Shown here: positions 29,670 to 39,155 of the stretch, piece by piece
How the letters are laid out: each line of letters opens with the position of its first letter
Numbering within the stretch: position 1 is the first letter of the stretch
DNA from: Bradyrhizobium erythrophlei
Lineage (GTDB): Bacteria; Pseudomonadota; Alphaproteobacteria; Rhizobiales; Xanthobacteraceae
Reading direction: 5' to 3'
Assembly (NCBI GenBank): GCA_900129675.1
Contig: FSRD01000001.1
Coordinates: 7,305,501-7,369,500, forward strand
Length of the DNA stretch: 64,000 nucleotides
The notes under the pieces: model-generated
Told to the model about the DNA's origin: nothing
The model's database searches: none
What the model saw: only the letters and a program-made list of their open reading frames with translations
Position numbers and translations under genes: made by a program

Positions 29670-30461
29670 TCACGCCGTCTCGAAGTCCAGATCGGCCCAG
29701 ACCGGCACGTGGTCCGACGGCTTTTCCCAGGCCCGCACATAGCTGTCGACCCCGACATCGATCAGCCGGTCGCTGGCCTGCGGCGACAGCAGCAGGTGGT
29801 CGATGCGCAGGCCCCAGTTCTTCTGCCAGGCGCCGGCCTGATAGTCCCAGAAGGTGTATTGGCCGGGCGCATCGGTGACGGCGCGCAGCGCATCGGTCAG
29901 CCCGAGGCCCAGTAACGACTGGAAGGCCTCGCGGGTGGCCGGGCGGAACAGGGCGTCCTCGACCCAGGCCGCCGGATTGTGGACGTCCTGGGCGGCGGGA
30001 ATGACGTTGAAGTCGCCGGCGAGGATCAGCGGCTCTTCCGCTTTAAGCCGCTCCCTCGAATATTCAAGAAGTCGCGACATCCATTTGAGTTTGTACGGAT
30101 ATTTATCGGATCCGACGGGGTTGCCATTGGGCAGATAAAGACAGGCGATCCGCACCACGCCGGTTTTCAGCGTGACCACGCCTTCCAGGAACCTGGCGTG
30201 GGCGTCCTCGTCGTCGCCGGCGAGGCCCGATCTGGTTTCCTCGAACGGCAGCTTCGACAGCAGGGCGACGCCGTTGAACGTCTTCTGGCCGTGGGTGACG
30301 ACGTTGTAGCCGAGCGCCTCGATCTCCAGCCGCGGAAAGGCGTCGTCGACGCATTTGATTTCCTGCAGGCAGACGATGTCCGGCGCGCATTCCTGCAGCC
30401 AGCTCACGAGATGCTCGATCCGCTGCCGGACCGAATTGACGTTCCATGTCGCGATGCGCAT
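29670..30461 (-). CDS. xth: Exodeoxyribonuclease III
   Basis: This 263-aa AP endonuclease and 3'-5' exonuclease of base excision repair has the metal-binding Glu34 in VCLQEIKCVDD, the catalytic region YLPNGNPVGSDKY, GDFNVIP and the C-terminal SDHVPVWADL. The long open frame begins at 30563, but MRIATWNVNSVRQR (ATG 30461) is the conserved start. No good Shine-Dalgarno is seen. It is divergent from the RND efflux pair. Confidence 0.93.
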   Translation of the reverse strand: MRIATWNVNSVRQRIEHLVSWLQECAPDIVCLQEIKCVDDAFPRLEIEALGYNVVTHGQKTFNGVALLSKLPFEETRSGLAGDDEDAHARFLEGVVTLKTGVVRIACLYLPNGNPVGSDKYPYKLKWMSRLLEYSRERLKAEEPLILAGDFNVIPAAQDVHNPAAWVEDALFRPATREAFQSLLGLGLTDALRAVTDAPGQYTFWDYQAGAWQKNWGLRIDHLLLSPQASDRLIDVGVDSYVRAWEKPSDHVPVWADLDFETA

Positions 30462-30606
30462 GAGGAGGATCCGGATCGTAACCACACATTTTCGCTTTGC
30501 TGGCATACCATGTGCCGCAAGGCTGTGATAACTGTCTAAATAAGGCGCAAAAGTCGCCGTCAAGGGGCAGGAACGAGCCGTCCCGTCCTTTCACGGACCG
30601 GCGCAC

Positions 30607-31746
30607 GTGAAAATTATGAAAAAACGTAGTTTGATTCTTTTCGCCGGCGCCGTCGGCATCGCCGCGGTCGCGGCCTTCTTCACCCGCGGGTCATGGATGG
30701 GTGGAGGCGCCAGCGCGCAGGGGCCGCTGCGCCCGCGTGCGGTTTCGGTGGAACTGGCCAAGGCGGAGCGTAAGTCCGTGCCGGTCGACGTCGACTCGAT
30801 CGGGACGGTGACGCCGATTTCCAGCGTGGCGCTCAAATCGAGGGTCGAGACCACGATCGTCGCGGTGCATTTCGAGGATGGCGCCAGGGTCAGCGAAGGC
30901 GACCTGCTGTTCACGCTCGACGCGCGCCAGATCGACGCCCAGATCGAGCAGGCCGAGGGCATGCTGGCCAAGGATCAGGCCCAGCTCGAGGGCGCGCAGC
31001 GCGATCTCAGGCGTTACACCGATCTCGTTGCCAAGGGCGCGACCACCCAGGTCAACGTCGATAACGCCAAGACCCAGTCCGATATCCTGATCGGCACCAT
31101 CAAGGCCGATCAGGCGGCGCTGGACAATCTGAAGGTCCAGAAGAGCTACACCCTGATCCGCTCGCCGTTTTCGGGCCGGATCAGCGCGGCCAATGTGAAA
31201 GTCGGCAATTTCGTCCGTCCGGCCGACACCGCGCCGCTCGCGGTCATCAACCAGATGGCCCCGGTTTACGTGACTTTCGCGGTCCCCCAGCGCGTGCTGG
31301 TCGACCTGCGCGAGGCAATGGCGAAAGCGGATTCGAAGGTGATCGCGACCATCCCGGGCCATGATCGCTCCGAGGACGGCAAGGTCGCGATGGTCGAAAA
31401 CACGGTGGATTCGACCACCGGCATGGTCACCGTGCGCGGAATCATGAACAACGAGAACGAGACCTTGTGGCCGGGGACTCTGGTCAACACCAAGCTCGTG
31501 ATCCGCGCCGAGGAAGCCGTGACGGTGCCCACGTCAGCCGTACAGCGCAGCCAGAACGGCAATTTCGTCTTCGTCATGAAGGACGGCAAGGCGCATGTGC
31601 AACCCGTCAATGTCAGCCGCACGTTCCAGGGAACCTCCGTCCTCGCGACCGGATTGACTGGAGGCGAGGACGTCGTCGTCGACGGACAATTGCTGTTGTC
31701 GGAGGGAACGCCGATCGCGCCGCGCGCTGCCAAGGCGGGTGCCTAA
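30607..31746 (+). CDS. RND efflux periplasmic adaptor (membrane fusion protein)
   Basis: This 379-aa adaptor links an inner-membrane RND pump to an outer-membrane channel. It has an N-terminal hydrophobic anchor (about 6-25), barrel-sandwich halves (VALKSRVETTIVAVHFEDGA and YTLIRSPFSGRISAANVKVG) around a coiled-coil hairpin (about 115-175), and a beta-barrel region (YVTFAVPQRVLVDL). It resembles MdtA-type adaptors. The start is GTG 30607 or ATG 30616; neither has a clear Shine-Dalgarno. The permease follows after 4 bases. Confidence 0.9.
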   Translation: MKIMKKRSLILFAGAVGIAAVAAFFTRGSWMGGGASAQGPLRPRAVSVELAKAERKSVPVDVDSIGTVTPISSVALKSRVETTIVAVHFEDGARVSEGDLLFTLDARQIDAQIEQAEGMLAKDQAQLEGAQRDLRRYTDLVAKGATTQVNVDNAKTQSDILIGTIKADQAALDNLKVQKSYTLIRSPFSGRISAANVKVGNFVRPADTAPLAVINQMAPVYVTFAVPQRVLVDLREAMAKADSKVIATIPGHDRSEDGKVAMVENTVDSTTGMVTVRGIMNNENETLWPGTLVNTKLVIRAEEAVTVPTSAVQRSQNGNFVFVMKDGKAHVQPVNVSRTFQGTSVLATGLTGGEDVVVDGQLLLSEGTPIAPRAAKAGA

Positions 31747-31750
31747 CGCG

Positions 31751-34700
31751 ATGACGCTGTCGGAGCTGTGTATCCGTCGCCCGGTCATGACGGTTCTGAT
31801 GACGGCTTCGATCATCGCGTTCGGCGTTTTCGGCTTCCGGCTGCTGCCGGTTTCCGCGCTCCCGAAGGTCGATTTCCCCACCATCGCGGTGACCGCGACC
31901 CTGCCGGGCGCCAGCGCCGACACCATGGCCTCGTCCGTCGCCGGTCCGATCGAGCGTCAGCTTTCGACCATCGCCGGGATATCGTCGATGTCCTCGACCT
32001 CATCGCAGGGCACGACCGCGATCGTCATCCAGTTCGACCTCAATCGCAATATCGACGCGGCGGCGCTCGATGTGCAGACCGCGCTGACGATTGCGCAGCG
32101 GCGGTTGCCGATCGAGATGGTCATTCCGCCGAGTTTCCGGAAGGTCAATCCGTCGGATTTCGCGATCCTGTTCATCTCGCTGGTTTCCGACACGCTGCCG
32201 CTCTCGGCAGTCAACGAATATGGCGACATCACCATCGGGCAGGCGTTGTCGCAAATACAGGGCGTCGCCCAGGTCGTCATCTTCGGCAGCCAGAAGTTTG
32301 CGATCCGGGTGCAGGCCGATCCGGAAGCGGCAGCGGCGCGCGGCATCTCGCTTGAAGACGTCCGCGCCGCGGTCTCGCGCGCCAATTCGTCGACGCCGGT
32401 CGGTACCTTGAATGGACCGAAACAGGACGTCGCACTTCAGGCGTCCGGCCAAATGGACAAGGCGGCCGACTACAAGCACGTGATCGTCGCCTGGCGCAAC
32501 GGCTCGCCGGTCCGGCTCGACGAGATCGCCAAGGTTTACGACAGCGTCGAGAACGACAAGATCGCCACCTGGTTCAACGGCACGCGCGCGATCGTTCTGG
32601 CGATCTACAAGCAGCCCGACGCCAACACGGTCGCGGTCGTCGATGGCGTGCTGGCAAAATTGCCGTCGCTGCGCGCGCAGATACCGCCGTCCGTGAACAT
32701 CCAGGTGGCGATGGACCGCTCGGTGTCGATCCGTCAGTCCGTGAGCGACGTCGAAGAGACCCTGCTGATCGCAATCGGTCTCGTCATCATGGTGATCTTC
32801 CTGTTCCTGCGCTCGGCGTCCGCAACCTTCATTCCGGCGCTGGCGGTGCCGATCTCGCTCTGCGGCACGTTCGCCGTCATGTACGCGTTCGACTTTTCCA
32901 TCAACAACATGACGCTGCTGGCGCTGACGCTGTCGGTCGGCTTCGTGGTCGACGATGCCATCGTCATGCTGGAAAATATCGTCCGTCATATCGAGCACGG
33001 CATGCGGCCGTATGAGGCGGCGCTCAAGGGCGCGCGCGAGATCGGCTTCACCATCATTTCGATCACCTTCTCGCTGATCGCGGTGTTCATTCCGGTGCTG
33101 CTGATGGGGGGCATCGTGGGGCGCGTGTTCCGCGAATTTGCCGTCACCATCGCGGTCGCGATCGTGGTTTCCGGCTTCGTTTCGCTGACGCTGACGCCGA
33201 TGCTCTGCGCGCGCGTGCTGAACGCGCACGACGCGACCAAAAAGCCGAATGTCGTGCTTCGAATCTTCGAGGCGATGTTCGATTCCTGGCTACGCGGCTA
33301 CGAATGGGCGCTCGACTGGGTGCTTGCCCGCAAGGCGTTGATGCTGGTGGTGACGCTGGCGACGCTGGCCGGCACGGTGGCGCTCTACATCGTGGTGCCC
33401 AAGGGATTCTTTCCCCAGGAGGATACCGGATTTCTGTTTGGCACGACTGACGCTGCGACCGACACTTCGTACGAGGCGATGGCGGTGCGCCAGAAGGAGC
33501 TGGCCGACATATTGAGCCGGGATCCGGCGGTGGAATACGTCAACAGCACGGTAGGCGCGGGCGGCCCCAACGCGACCACTAACAACGGCCGGCTGTTCAT
33601 CGCGCTCAAACCAAGGAAAGAGCGGGACTCGGCGACGGTGGTGATGGCGCGCCTGCGTCGGACGGCGAACCAGGTGCCTGGAATGCAGGCGTTCTTCCAG
33701 AGCATCCAGAATCTCAATATCGGCGGCCGGCCGTCGAAGAGCCAGTACCAATACACCTTGCAGAGCGGCGATACGGAATCGCTCTATCGGCAGGCGCCTG
33801 AAATGCGCGACAGGATCGCCAAGGTGCCCGGCCTGCTCGACGTCACCACGGATCTCTACATCAAGAACCCGCAGATGACGGTCGACATCGACCGCGAAAA
33901 GGCCGCGGTCTACGGCATCACCGTCGACCAGGTCCGCAACCAGCTCTACAACGCCTATGGTGCGCGACAGGTCGGTACCATCTACATGCCCTCCAACGAT
34001 TACCAGATCATTCTGGAGGCGCAGCCGCAGTTTCGTGTCGATCCGTCTGACCTCTCCAAGCTCTATATGAAGACCGCGAACAACCAGACCATTCCGCTCG
34101 ATGCGGTGGCGAAAATGGTGCCGACGGTGGGGCCGTTGCTGATCAACCACCAGGGGCAGCAGCCGGCGGTGACGATCTCGTTCAACCTCGCGCCGGGTTA
34201 TTCGCTGGGCTATGCGGTCGACCAGATCACCCTGATCGAACAGAACTCAAATCTGCCGGCGACCATCGCTACCGGCTTCTCAGGCACCGCGCAGGTGTTC
34301 CAGGATTCGCTGCGCGGGCAGGGCGTGCTGATCCTGGCGGCCGTGTTCGCGGCGTTCGTCATCCTCGGCATTCTCTACGAGAGTTTTATCCATCCGATCA
34401 CCATCATCTCCGGCCTGCCGTCGGCGGGTATCGGCGCGATCCTCACCCTGATGCTGTTCGGCATGGAACTGTCGGTGATCGCGATGATCGGCATCGTGAT
34501 GCTGGTCGGCATCGTCAAGAAGAACGCCATCATGATGGTCGACTTCGCGCTGGAGCGCCGCCGCGTCGGCCTGAGCGCCGAGCACGCGATCCGCGAGGCC
34601 GCGCTGCTCCGCTTCCGCCCGATCATGATGACGACGTTTGCGGCGATCTTCGGCACGCTGCCGATCGCGATCGGCGCCGGCGCCGGCGCCGAACTGCGTC

Positions 34701-34876
34701 AGCCGCTCGGCATCGCCGTGGTCGGCGGTCTCTGCGTCTCGCAATTGCTGACGCTGTTCATCACGCCGGTGATCTACATCTATCTCGACCGCGTCGACCG
34801 CCGTCTGAAGCGCAAGCTCGACCCGCAGCTCAACGAGACCGGTGACGAGCGTCCGCACGTGGTCGCAGCGGAGTAA
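31751..34876 (+). CDS. RND efflux transporter permease (HAE1/MdtB-like)
   Basis: This 1041-aa proton-driven pump has two halves, each with a first membrane helix, a large periplasmic porter loop and five further helices. SELCIRRPVMTVLM is the typical start. The helix-4 acidic pair of the proton relay is in GFVVDDAIVMLENIVRH, and GIVKKNAIMMVDFAL is the second-half counterpart. It probably exports drugs, bile-like compounds or plant phenolics. No outer-membrane factor gene is adjacent, so a TolC-like partner elsewhere is expected. Confidence 0.93.
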   Translation: MTLSELCIRRPVMTVLMTASIIAFGVFGFRLLPVSALPKVDFPTIAVTATLPGASADTMASSVAGPIERQLSTIAGISSMSSTSSQGTTAIVIQFDLNRNIDAAALDVQTALTIAQRRLPIEMVIPPSFRKVNPSDFAILFISLVSDTLPLSAVNEYGDITIGQALSQIQGVAQVVIFGSQKFAIRVQADPEAAAARGISLEDVRAAVSRANSSTPVGTLNGPKQDVALQASGQMDKAADYKHVIVAWRNGSPVRLDEIAKVYDSVENDKIATWFNGTRAIVLAIYKQPDANTVAVVDGVLAKLPSLRAQIPPSVNIQVAMDRSVSIRQSVSDVEETLLIAIGLVIMVIFLFLRSASATFIPALAVPISLCGTFAVMYAFDFSINNMTLLALTLSVGFVVDDAIVMLENIVRHIEHGMRPYEAALKGAREIGFTIISITFSLIAVFIPVLLMGGIVGRVFREFAVTIAVAIVVSGFVSLTLTPMLCARVLNAHDATKKPNVVLRIFEAMFDSWLRGYEWALDWVLARKALMLVVTLATLAGTVALYIVVPKGFFPQEDTGFLFGTTDAATDTSYEAMAVRQKELADILSRDPAVEYVNSTVGAGGPNATTNNGRLFIALKPRKERDSATVVMARLRRTANQVPGMQAFFQSIQNLNIGGRPSKSQYQYTLQSGDTESLYRQAPEMRDRIAKVPGLLDVTTDLYIKNPQMTVDIDREKAAVYGITVDQVRNQLYNAYGARQVGTIYMPSNDYQIILEAQPQFRVDPSDLSKLYMKTANNQTIPLDAVAKMVPTVGPLLINHQGQQPAVTISFNLAPGYSLGYAVDQITLIEQNSNLPATIATGFSGTAQVFQDSLRGQGVLILAAVFAAFVILGILYESFIHPITIISGLPSAGIGAILTLMLFGMELSVIAMIGIVMLVGIVKKNAIMMVDFALERRRVGLSAEHAIREAALLRFRPIMMTTFAAIFGTLPIAIGAGAGAELRQPLGIAVVGGLCVSQLLTLFITPVIYIYLDRVDRRLKRKLDPQLNETGDERPHVVAAE

Positions 34877-34899
34877 GGATCAGAGCAGGTCGGCTTCGC

Positions 34900-35208
34900 T
34901 TACGCAGCCGCACCCAGCGGCCGGGCGCGTTTGATCCGCTCGCGCTCGCGCGGCGAATGCATCGCTTCCCACAAATCGGTGCGTCGCTGCACATTCAGCC
35001 AAAAATCCGGGCTGTTACCGAACACGCGGGCAAGGATGAGCGCCGTCGGTGCGGTCACGACCCTGCGATTGTTGCAAAGTTCATTGACATGCTTGCGTTG
35101 CACGCCCATGGCCTCAGCCAACACGCCTTGTGTCAATCCCATCGGCTCCATGAATTCCTGAACCAGGATTTCGCCGACGCTTGCCGGCTTACGTTTCGTC
35201 GTCAGCAT
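34900..35208 (-). CDS. higA: HigA-type antitoxin (XRE/HTH)
   Basis: This 102-aa helix-turn-helix protein has LTQGVLAEAMGVQRKHVNEL as its recognition unit and the family landmark ALILARVFGNSPDFWLNVQ. It is expected to bind and neutralise HigB and to repress its own promoter. It lies 8 bases downstream of the toxin gene, in the toxin-first order of higBA loci. The frame is intact although the toxin frame is not. Confidence 0.88.
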   Translation of the reverse strand: MLTTKRKPASVGEILVQEFMEPMGLTQGVLAEAMGVQRKHVNELCNNRRVVTAPTALILARVFGNSPDFWLNVQRRTDLWEAMHSPRERERIKRARPLGAAA

Positions 35209-35216
35209 CGATCACC

Positions 35217-35514
35217 TCACCTATAGCTGTGGTCGTCGAGATAAATGCTCGTTGCTTCGCCTCGGCTGCCATCCCATTTGAAGATGAGCCGCCATCGTTT
35301 GTTGACGCGGATCGAATGAAACTCAGCCAGCTTGCCGCGCAATTTTTCAAAATGATTGCTCGGTGGCACGCGCAAATCCTGGTCAGTCGTAGCGTCGTCG
35401 ATCATCTGGATCTTGCGGAACAACCGGCTTTCCAGGTCGGACGGGATGTTCCTTGACTGGATGTCGTCCACGAAGAAGGCGCGCAGCCAAATCGTCCCGG
35501 AAATCGACGATCAT
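35217..35514 (-). pseudogene. higB: HigB/RelE-type toxin with a one-base frameshift
   Basis: The ATG at 35514, preceded by GGAGTGAGGGA, gives MIVDFRDD and then runs out of frame. Removing one T from the GATTTGG run (plus-strand AAA at 35489-35491) restores WLRAFFVDDIQSRNIP and the complete RelE-like body (PSNHFEKLRGKLAEFHSI, then RWRLIFKWDG and YLDDHSYR). The 298-base span equals 99 codons plus one base, consistent with a single insertion. A shorter product from an internal GTG at 35471 (84 aa) is possible but would lack the first strand. Confidence 0.8.
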
Positions 35515-35585
35515 TCCCTCACTCCAAGCGTGAGTTAATGTACCGCCCTACGGGACATCCGTCTAGGTTCAAATAGGCGTAATTT

Positions 35586-35915
35586 TCAGATCGAAAAGCT
35601 GGTGCCGCAGCCGCAGGAGGCGGTGGCGTTGGGATTGACCACCCGGAACGACGCGCCGATCAAATCGTCGACGAAGTCGACTTCGGAGCCGGCCAGGAAC
35701 GGCACCGAGGCCGGATCGACCAGCACCACGGCGCCCTCGCGGGCGATCACCAGATCGTCGTCAGCCTGGGCGTGCTCGACATCGAATTTGTACTGGAAAC
35801 CGGAGCAACCGCCGCCTTCGACCGAGATGCGCAGCTTCGCACCTTCGCCCTCGGCTTTCAGGATTTCGCCGATGCGGCGGGCAGCCCGCTCGCTGACGGT
35901 GATGGCAGTGGTCAT
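35586..35915 (-). CDS. erpA: Iron-sulfur cluster insertion protein, A-type carrier
   Basis: This 109-aa HesB/IscA-family carrier delivers Fe-S clusters to apoproteins. The three cluster cysteines are conserved: Cys37 in GGGCSGFQY and Cys101 and Cys103 in ASCGCGTSF. The length is typical. It is divergent from dgt, an arrangement common in alphaproteobacteria. ErpA and IscA are hard to separate by eye, so the symbol is provisional. Confidence 0.87.
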   Translation of the reverse strand: MTTAITVSERAARRIGEILKAEGEGAKLRISVEGGGCSGFQYKFDVEHAQADDDLVIAREGAVVLVDPASVPFLAGSEVDFVDDLIGASFRVVNPNATASCGCGTSFSI

Positions 35916-36022
35916 GGTAAGTCTCCGGGTGCCGGCGTCATACCCAATTCATTTGGTATCCCGCACCCGACATAGTTAAGTGCGGAGACCAGCGGAATCA
36001 AATGGATAAGGACTAATAAACA

Positions 36023-37231
36023 GTGTCGGTCGGAATGGCAGCCCCTCGCGCTCCTTATGCCTGCGACCCCGACCGCAGCCGCGGCAGGCTGTTCGCCGAG
36101 CCGCCGAGCAAGACCCGCAGCCCGTTCCGCAGGGATTGCGACCGGGTGATCCATTCCACCGCGTTTCGCCGCCTCAAGCACAAAACCCAGGTTTTCGTGT
36201 TCCACGAGGGCGATCATTACCGCACAAGGCTGACCCATTCGCTTGAAGTGGCCCAGATCGCCCGGGCCTTGGCCCGGCAACTCGGCCTTGACGAGGATTT
36301 GACCGAAACCCTGGCGCTGGCCCACGACCTCGGCCATCCGCCGTTCGGCCATGCCGGTGAGCGGGCGCTGGACAAATGCCTGCACGCCCATGGCGGTTTC
36401 GATCACAACGCCCAGACGCTCCGGGTCGTGACCTCGCTGGAGCATCGCTATCCCGGGTTCGACGGGCTCAATTTGACCTGGGAATCGCTGGAAGGCATCG
36501 TCAAGCACAACGGTCCGCTGACCGGGCGGGGCGGGGACCCGGCCGGACGGTACGGCGAAAGCGGCATTCCCGTCGGGATATCCGATTTCAACCGGAAATA
36601 CGATCTGGAGCTCTGGAGCTTCGCCTCGCTGGAGGCGCAGGTCGCAGCCTTTGCCGATGATATCGCCTATGACGCGCACGACATCGATGACGGGCTGCGG
36701 GCCGGTTTGTTTGCGGTCGACGATCTCAAGGTGATGCCGCTCACCGCCGATATCATCGCGGAAATAGGCAAGCATTATCCTGGCCTCGACGACATCAGGC
36801 GCGGCGCCGAACTGGTGCGCGAGCTGATTTCATATCTGATCGGGGCCGTGATGTCAGAGGCGGGCAGGCGTCTGGAGGCTGCAAAACCGCAATCGGCCCA
36901 CGACGTCCGCCATCATAACCAGCCGCTCATCGCGTTTCCGCCTCACGTGGCGCAGGAGGAGGCCGAGATCAAGGCGTTCCTGAAACGCAGGATGTACCGC
37001 CACGCCCGCGTGATGCGGGTGATGGGGGATGCGGAACAGATCCTGTTCGATCTGTTCGCGCGCTATCAGCAATCGCCGGGCGATCTGCCGGCCGAATGGG
37101 TCGAGGGCACGGAGCGCGAGACCGAAACCGAGCGCGCGCGGCGGATCGGCAATTTCATCGCCGGGATGACCGACCGTTTTGCGTTGATCGAGCATCAAAG
37201 GCTTTTTGACTCGACCCCGGATTTGCGTTAG
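36023..37231 (+). CDS. dgt: Deoxyguanosinetriphosphate triphosphohydrolase-like protein
   Basis: This 402-aa HD-domain enzyme of dNTP hydrolysis belongs to the type-2 dGTPase-like group. The HD metal site is visible as RLTHSLEVAQIARALAR and LALAHDLGHPPFGHAGERAL, with upstream RDCDRVIHSTAFRRLKHKTQ. The GTG at 36023 is preferred over ATG 36035 because AAGGA lies ten bases before it. It precedes argS by 23 bases and the two may be co-transcribed. Confidence 0.9.
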   Translation: MSVGMAAPRAPYACDPDRSRGRLFAEPPSKTRSPFRRDCDRVIHSTAFRRLKHKTQVFVFHEGDHYRTRLTHSLEVAQIARALARQLGLDEDLTETLALAHDLGHPPFGHAGERALDKCLHAHGGFDHNAQTLRVVTSLEHRYPGFDGLNLTWESLEGIVKHNGPLTGRGGDPAGRYGESGIPVGISDFNRKYDLELWSFASLEAQVAAFADDIAYDAHDIDDGLRAGLFAVDDLKVMPLTADIIAEIGKHYPGLDDIRRGAELVRELISYLIGAVMSEAGRRLEAAKPQSAHDVRHHNQPLIAFPPHVAQEEAEIKAFLKRRMYRHARVMRVMGDAEQILFDLFARYQQSPGDLPAEWVEGTERETETERARRIGNFIAGMTDRFALIEHQRLFDSTPDLR

Positions 37232-37254
37232 GCGGCGGCCCAGGACTTTAGCAA

Positions 37255-39048
37255 ATGGCCGACAAACCCTCTTCTCCGCATCTTTTTGCCGATGTGCTCG
37301 CGCGCGTGCACGCGATCTGCGCCGCACTTGCGACCGAGGGCAATTGGCCTGACGGCGTCGATTTTTCGCGCGTCGTGGTCGAGCCGCCGCGCGATGCCAG
37401 CCATGGCGACATGGCCACCAACGCCGCGATGGTGCTCGCCAAGGAGGCGAAAACAAAACCGCGCGATCTGGCCGAGAAGATCGCCGAAGGGCTGCGGGCA
37501 GACGCTCTGGTCGCTTCCGTCGACGTCGCCGGCCCCGGCTTCATCAATCTCACGCTGAAGCCAAAGGTCTGGGCGGACGCACTGCGCACCGTCGTGCGGG
37601 AAGGCGAGGCGTACGGGCGAAGCGCGGTCGGCAAGGCCGAGAAGGTCAATGTCGAATATGTCTCGGCCAATCCGACCGGGCCGATGCATGTCGGCCATTG
37701 CCGGGGCGCAGTGTTTGGCGATGCGCTGTGCAGCCTGCTCCAGTTCGCGGGCTATGATGTGACCCGCGAATATTACATCAACGATGCCGGCGCGCAGGTC
37801 GATGTGCTCGGACGATCGGCCTATCTGCGCTACCTTGAGGCGCTGGGCGAGGACATCGGCGCGATTCCGGAGGGGCTCTATCCCGGCGACTACCTGGTCC
37901 CGGTCGGGCAGGTGCTCGCCGCCGAATATGGCGACAAGCTGAAAGCGGTGTCGGAAAACGCCTGGCTTCCGATCGTTCGCAGCAAAGCCATTTCGATGAT
38001 GATGGAGATGATCAAGGGCGATCTCGCCGCGCTCCACATCAAGCATGATGTGTTCTTCTCGGAACGCTCGCTGATCGATACCGGCAAAAACAAGGTCACC
38101 GAGACCATCGATTTCCTGCGCGCCAAAGGTGACGTCTACGAAGGCCGCCTGCCGCCGCCGAAGGGCGGCCCGGTCGAGGACTACGAGGATCGCGAACAGA
38201 CGCTGTTCCGGGCGACCAATTACGGCGACGACGTCGACCGTCCGCTGATGAAGTCCGACGGCTCTTACACCTATTTCGCCTCCGACATCGCCAACCACAA
38301 GAACAAGTTCGATCGCGGCTTCACCAATCTGATCGATGTGTTCGGCGCCGATCATGGCGGCTACATCAAGCGCATGCAGGCGGCGGTGAAGGCCGTGACT
38401 GCGGGCAAGGCCGCGCTGGACGTCAAGATCGTGCAGCTCGTCAAGCTGCTGCGCGACGGCGAGCCGGTAAAAATGTCGAAACGCTCTGGCGAGTTCGTTA
38501 CCTTGCGCGAAGTCGTCGACGAGGTCGGCTCGGACGCGGTGCGATTCATGATGCTGTTCCGCAAGAACGACGCCGTGCTGGATTTCGACCTCGCCAAGGT
38601 GATCGAGCAGTCCAAGGACAACGCGGTGTTCTACGTGCAGTACGGGCACGCCCGCGGCCATTCGATCTTCAAGAACGCCCGGGAGGTGGTCCCCGACCTG
38701 CCGGAGGACGCCTCCGCCCGGGCGGCCTACCTCGGCACCGCCGCGGTGGAACGGCTGACTGATCCTGTGGAACTCAGCCTGCTCAAGCTACTGGCGCTCT
38801 ATCCCCGGATGGTCGAGGCAGCGGCGGTCGCACACGAGCCACACCGAATCGCTTTTTATCTGTATGATTTGGCCAGCGAATTTCATGCGCTTTGGACCAG
38901 GGGGCGCGATTTGCCCTATTTACGCTTCATTATCAACAATGATGCAGAAATCACGAAGGCGCGATTGGCAATGGTCCAGGGCGTCGTCTCGGTTCTGGCA
39001 TCGGGCTTAGCCGTTCTCGGCGTCCATGCTCCAACCGAGATGCGGTAG
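37255..39048 (+). CDS. argS: Arginyl-tRNA synthetase
   Basis: This 597-aa class I synthetase charges tRNA-Arg. The HIGH-like signature is ANPTGPMHVGHCRGA (about 142-156). KMSKRSGEFV (about 406) is the KMSKS loop, and the C-terminal DALR anticodon-binding domain runs from about residue 480. It lies downstream of dgt and upstream of the SPOR-domain gene. Confidence 0.97.
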   Translation: MADKPSSPHLFADVLARVHAICAALATEGNWPDGVDFSRVVVEPPRDASHGDMATNAAMVLAKEAKTKPRDLAEKIAEGLRADALVASVDVAGPGFINLTLKPKVWADALRTVVREGEAYGRSAVGKAEKVNVEYVSANPTGPMHVGHCRGAVFGDALCSLLQFAGYDVTREYYINDAGAQVDVLGRSAYLRYLEALGEDIGAIPEGLYPGDYLVPVGQVLAAEYGDKLKAVSENAWLPIVRSKAISMMMEMIKGDLAALHIKHDVFFSERSLIDTGKNKVTETIDFLRAKGDVYEGRLPPPKGGPVEDYEDREQTLFRATNYGDDVDRPLMKSDGSYTYFASDIANHKNKFDRGFTNLIDVFGADHGGYIKRMQAAVKAVTAGKAALDVKIVQLVKLLRDGEPVKMSKRSGEFVTLREVVDEVGSDAVRFMMLFRKNDAVLDFDLAKVIEQSKDNAVFYVQYGHARGHSIFKNAREVVPDLPEDASARAAYLGTAAVERLTDPVELSLLKLLALYPRMVEAAAVAHEPHRIAFYLYDLASEFHALWTRGRDLPYLRFIINNDAEITKARLAMVQGVVSVLASGLAVLGVHAPTEMR

Positions 39049-39061
39049 GCAGGGGCGAAGG

Positions 39062-39087
39062 CCCTCACAAATGGGGATTTGTGAGGG
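39062..39087. promoter_or_regulatory. Perfect 11-bp hairpin between argS and the SPOR gene
   Basis: CCCTCACAAAT and ATTTGTGAGGG are exact inverted copies around a GGGG loop, 13 bases after the argS stop. There is no T-run after it, so it is not a classical terminator. It could be an mRNA stabiliser, attenuator or a repressor operator for the downstream gene. Confidence 0.6.
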
Positions 39088-39155
39088 TATCTGGCAGGTC
39101 CAAATTCGTTTGTCATAACGGTTTGGCGCTGCCCCGAAGGGGATGCATCATCACG

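Noticed and set aside
32000..33229. 409-aa minus-strand frame inside the RND permease
   Set aside because: Antisense shadow of a well-supported pump gene; composition is dominated by Arg, His and Asp, as expected from reverse reading of a membrane protein.
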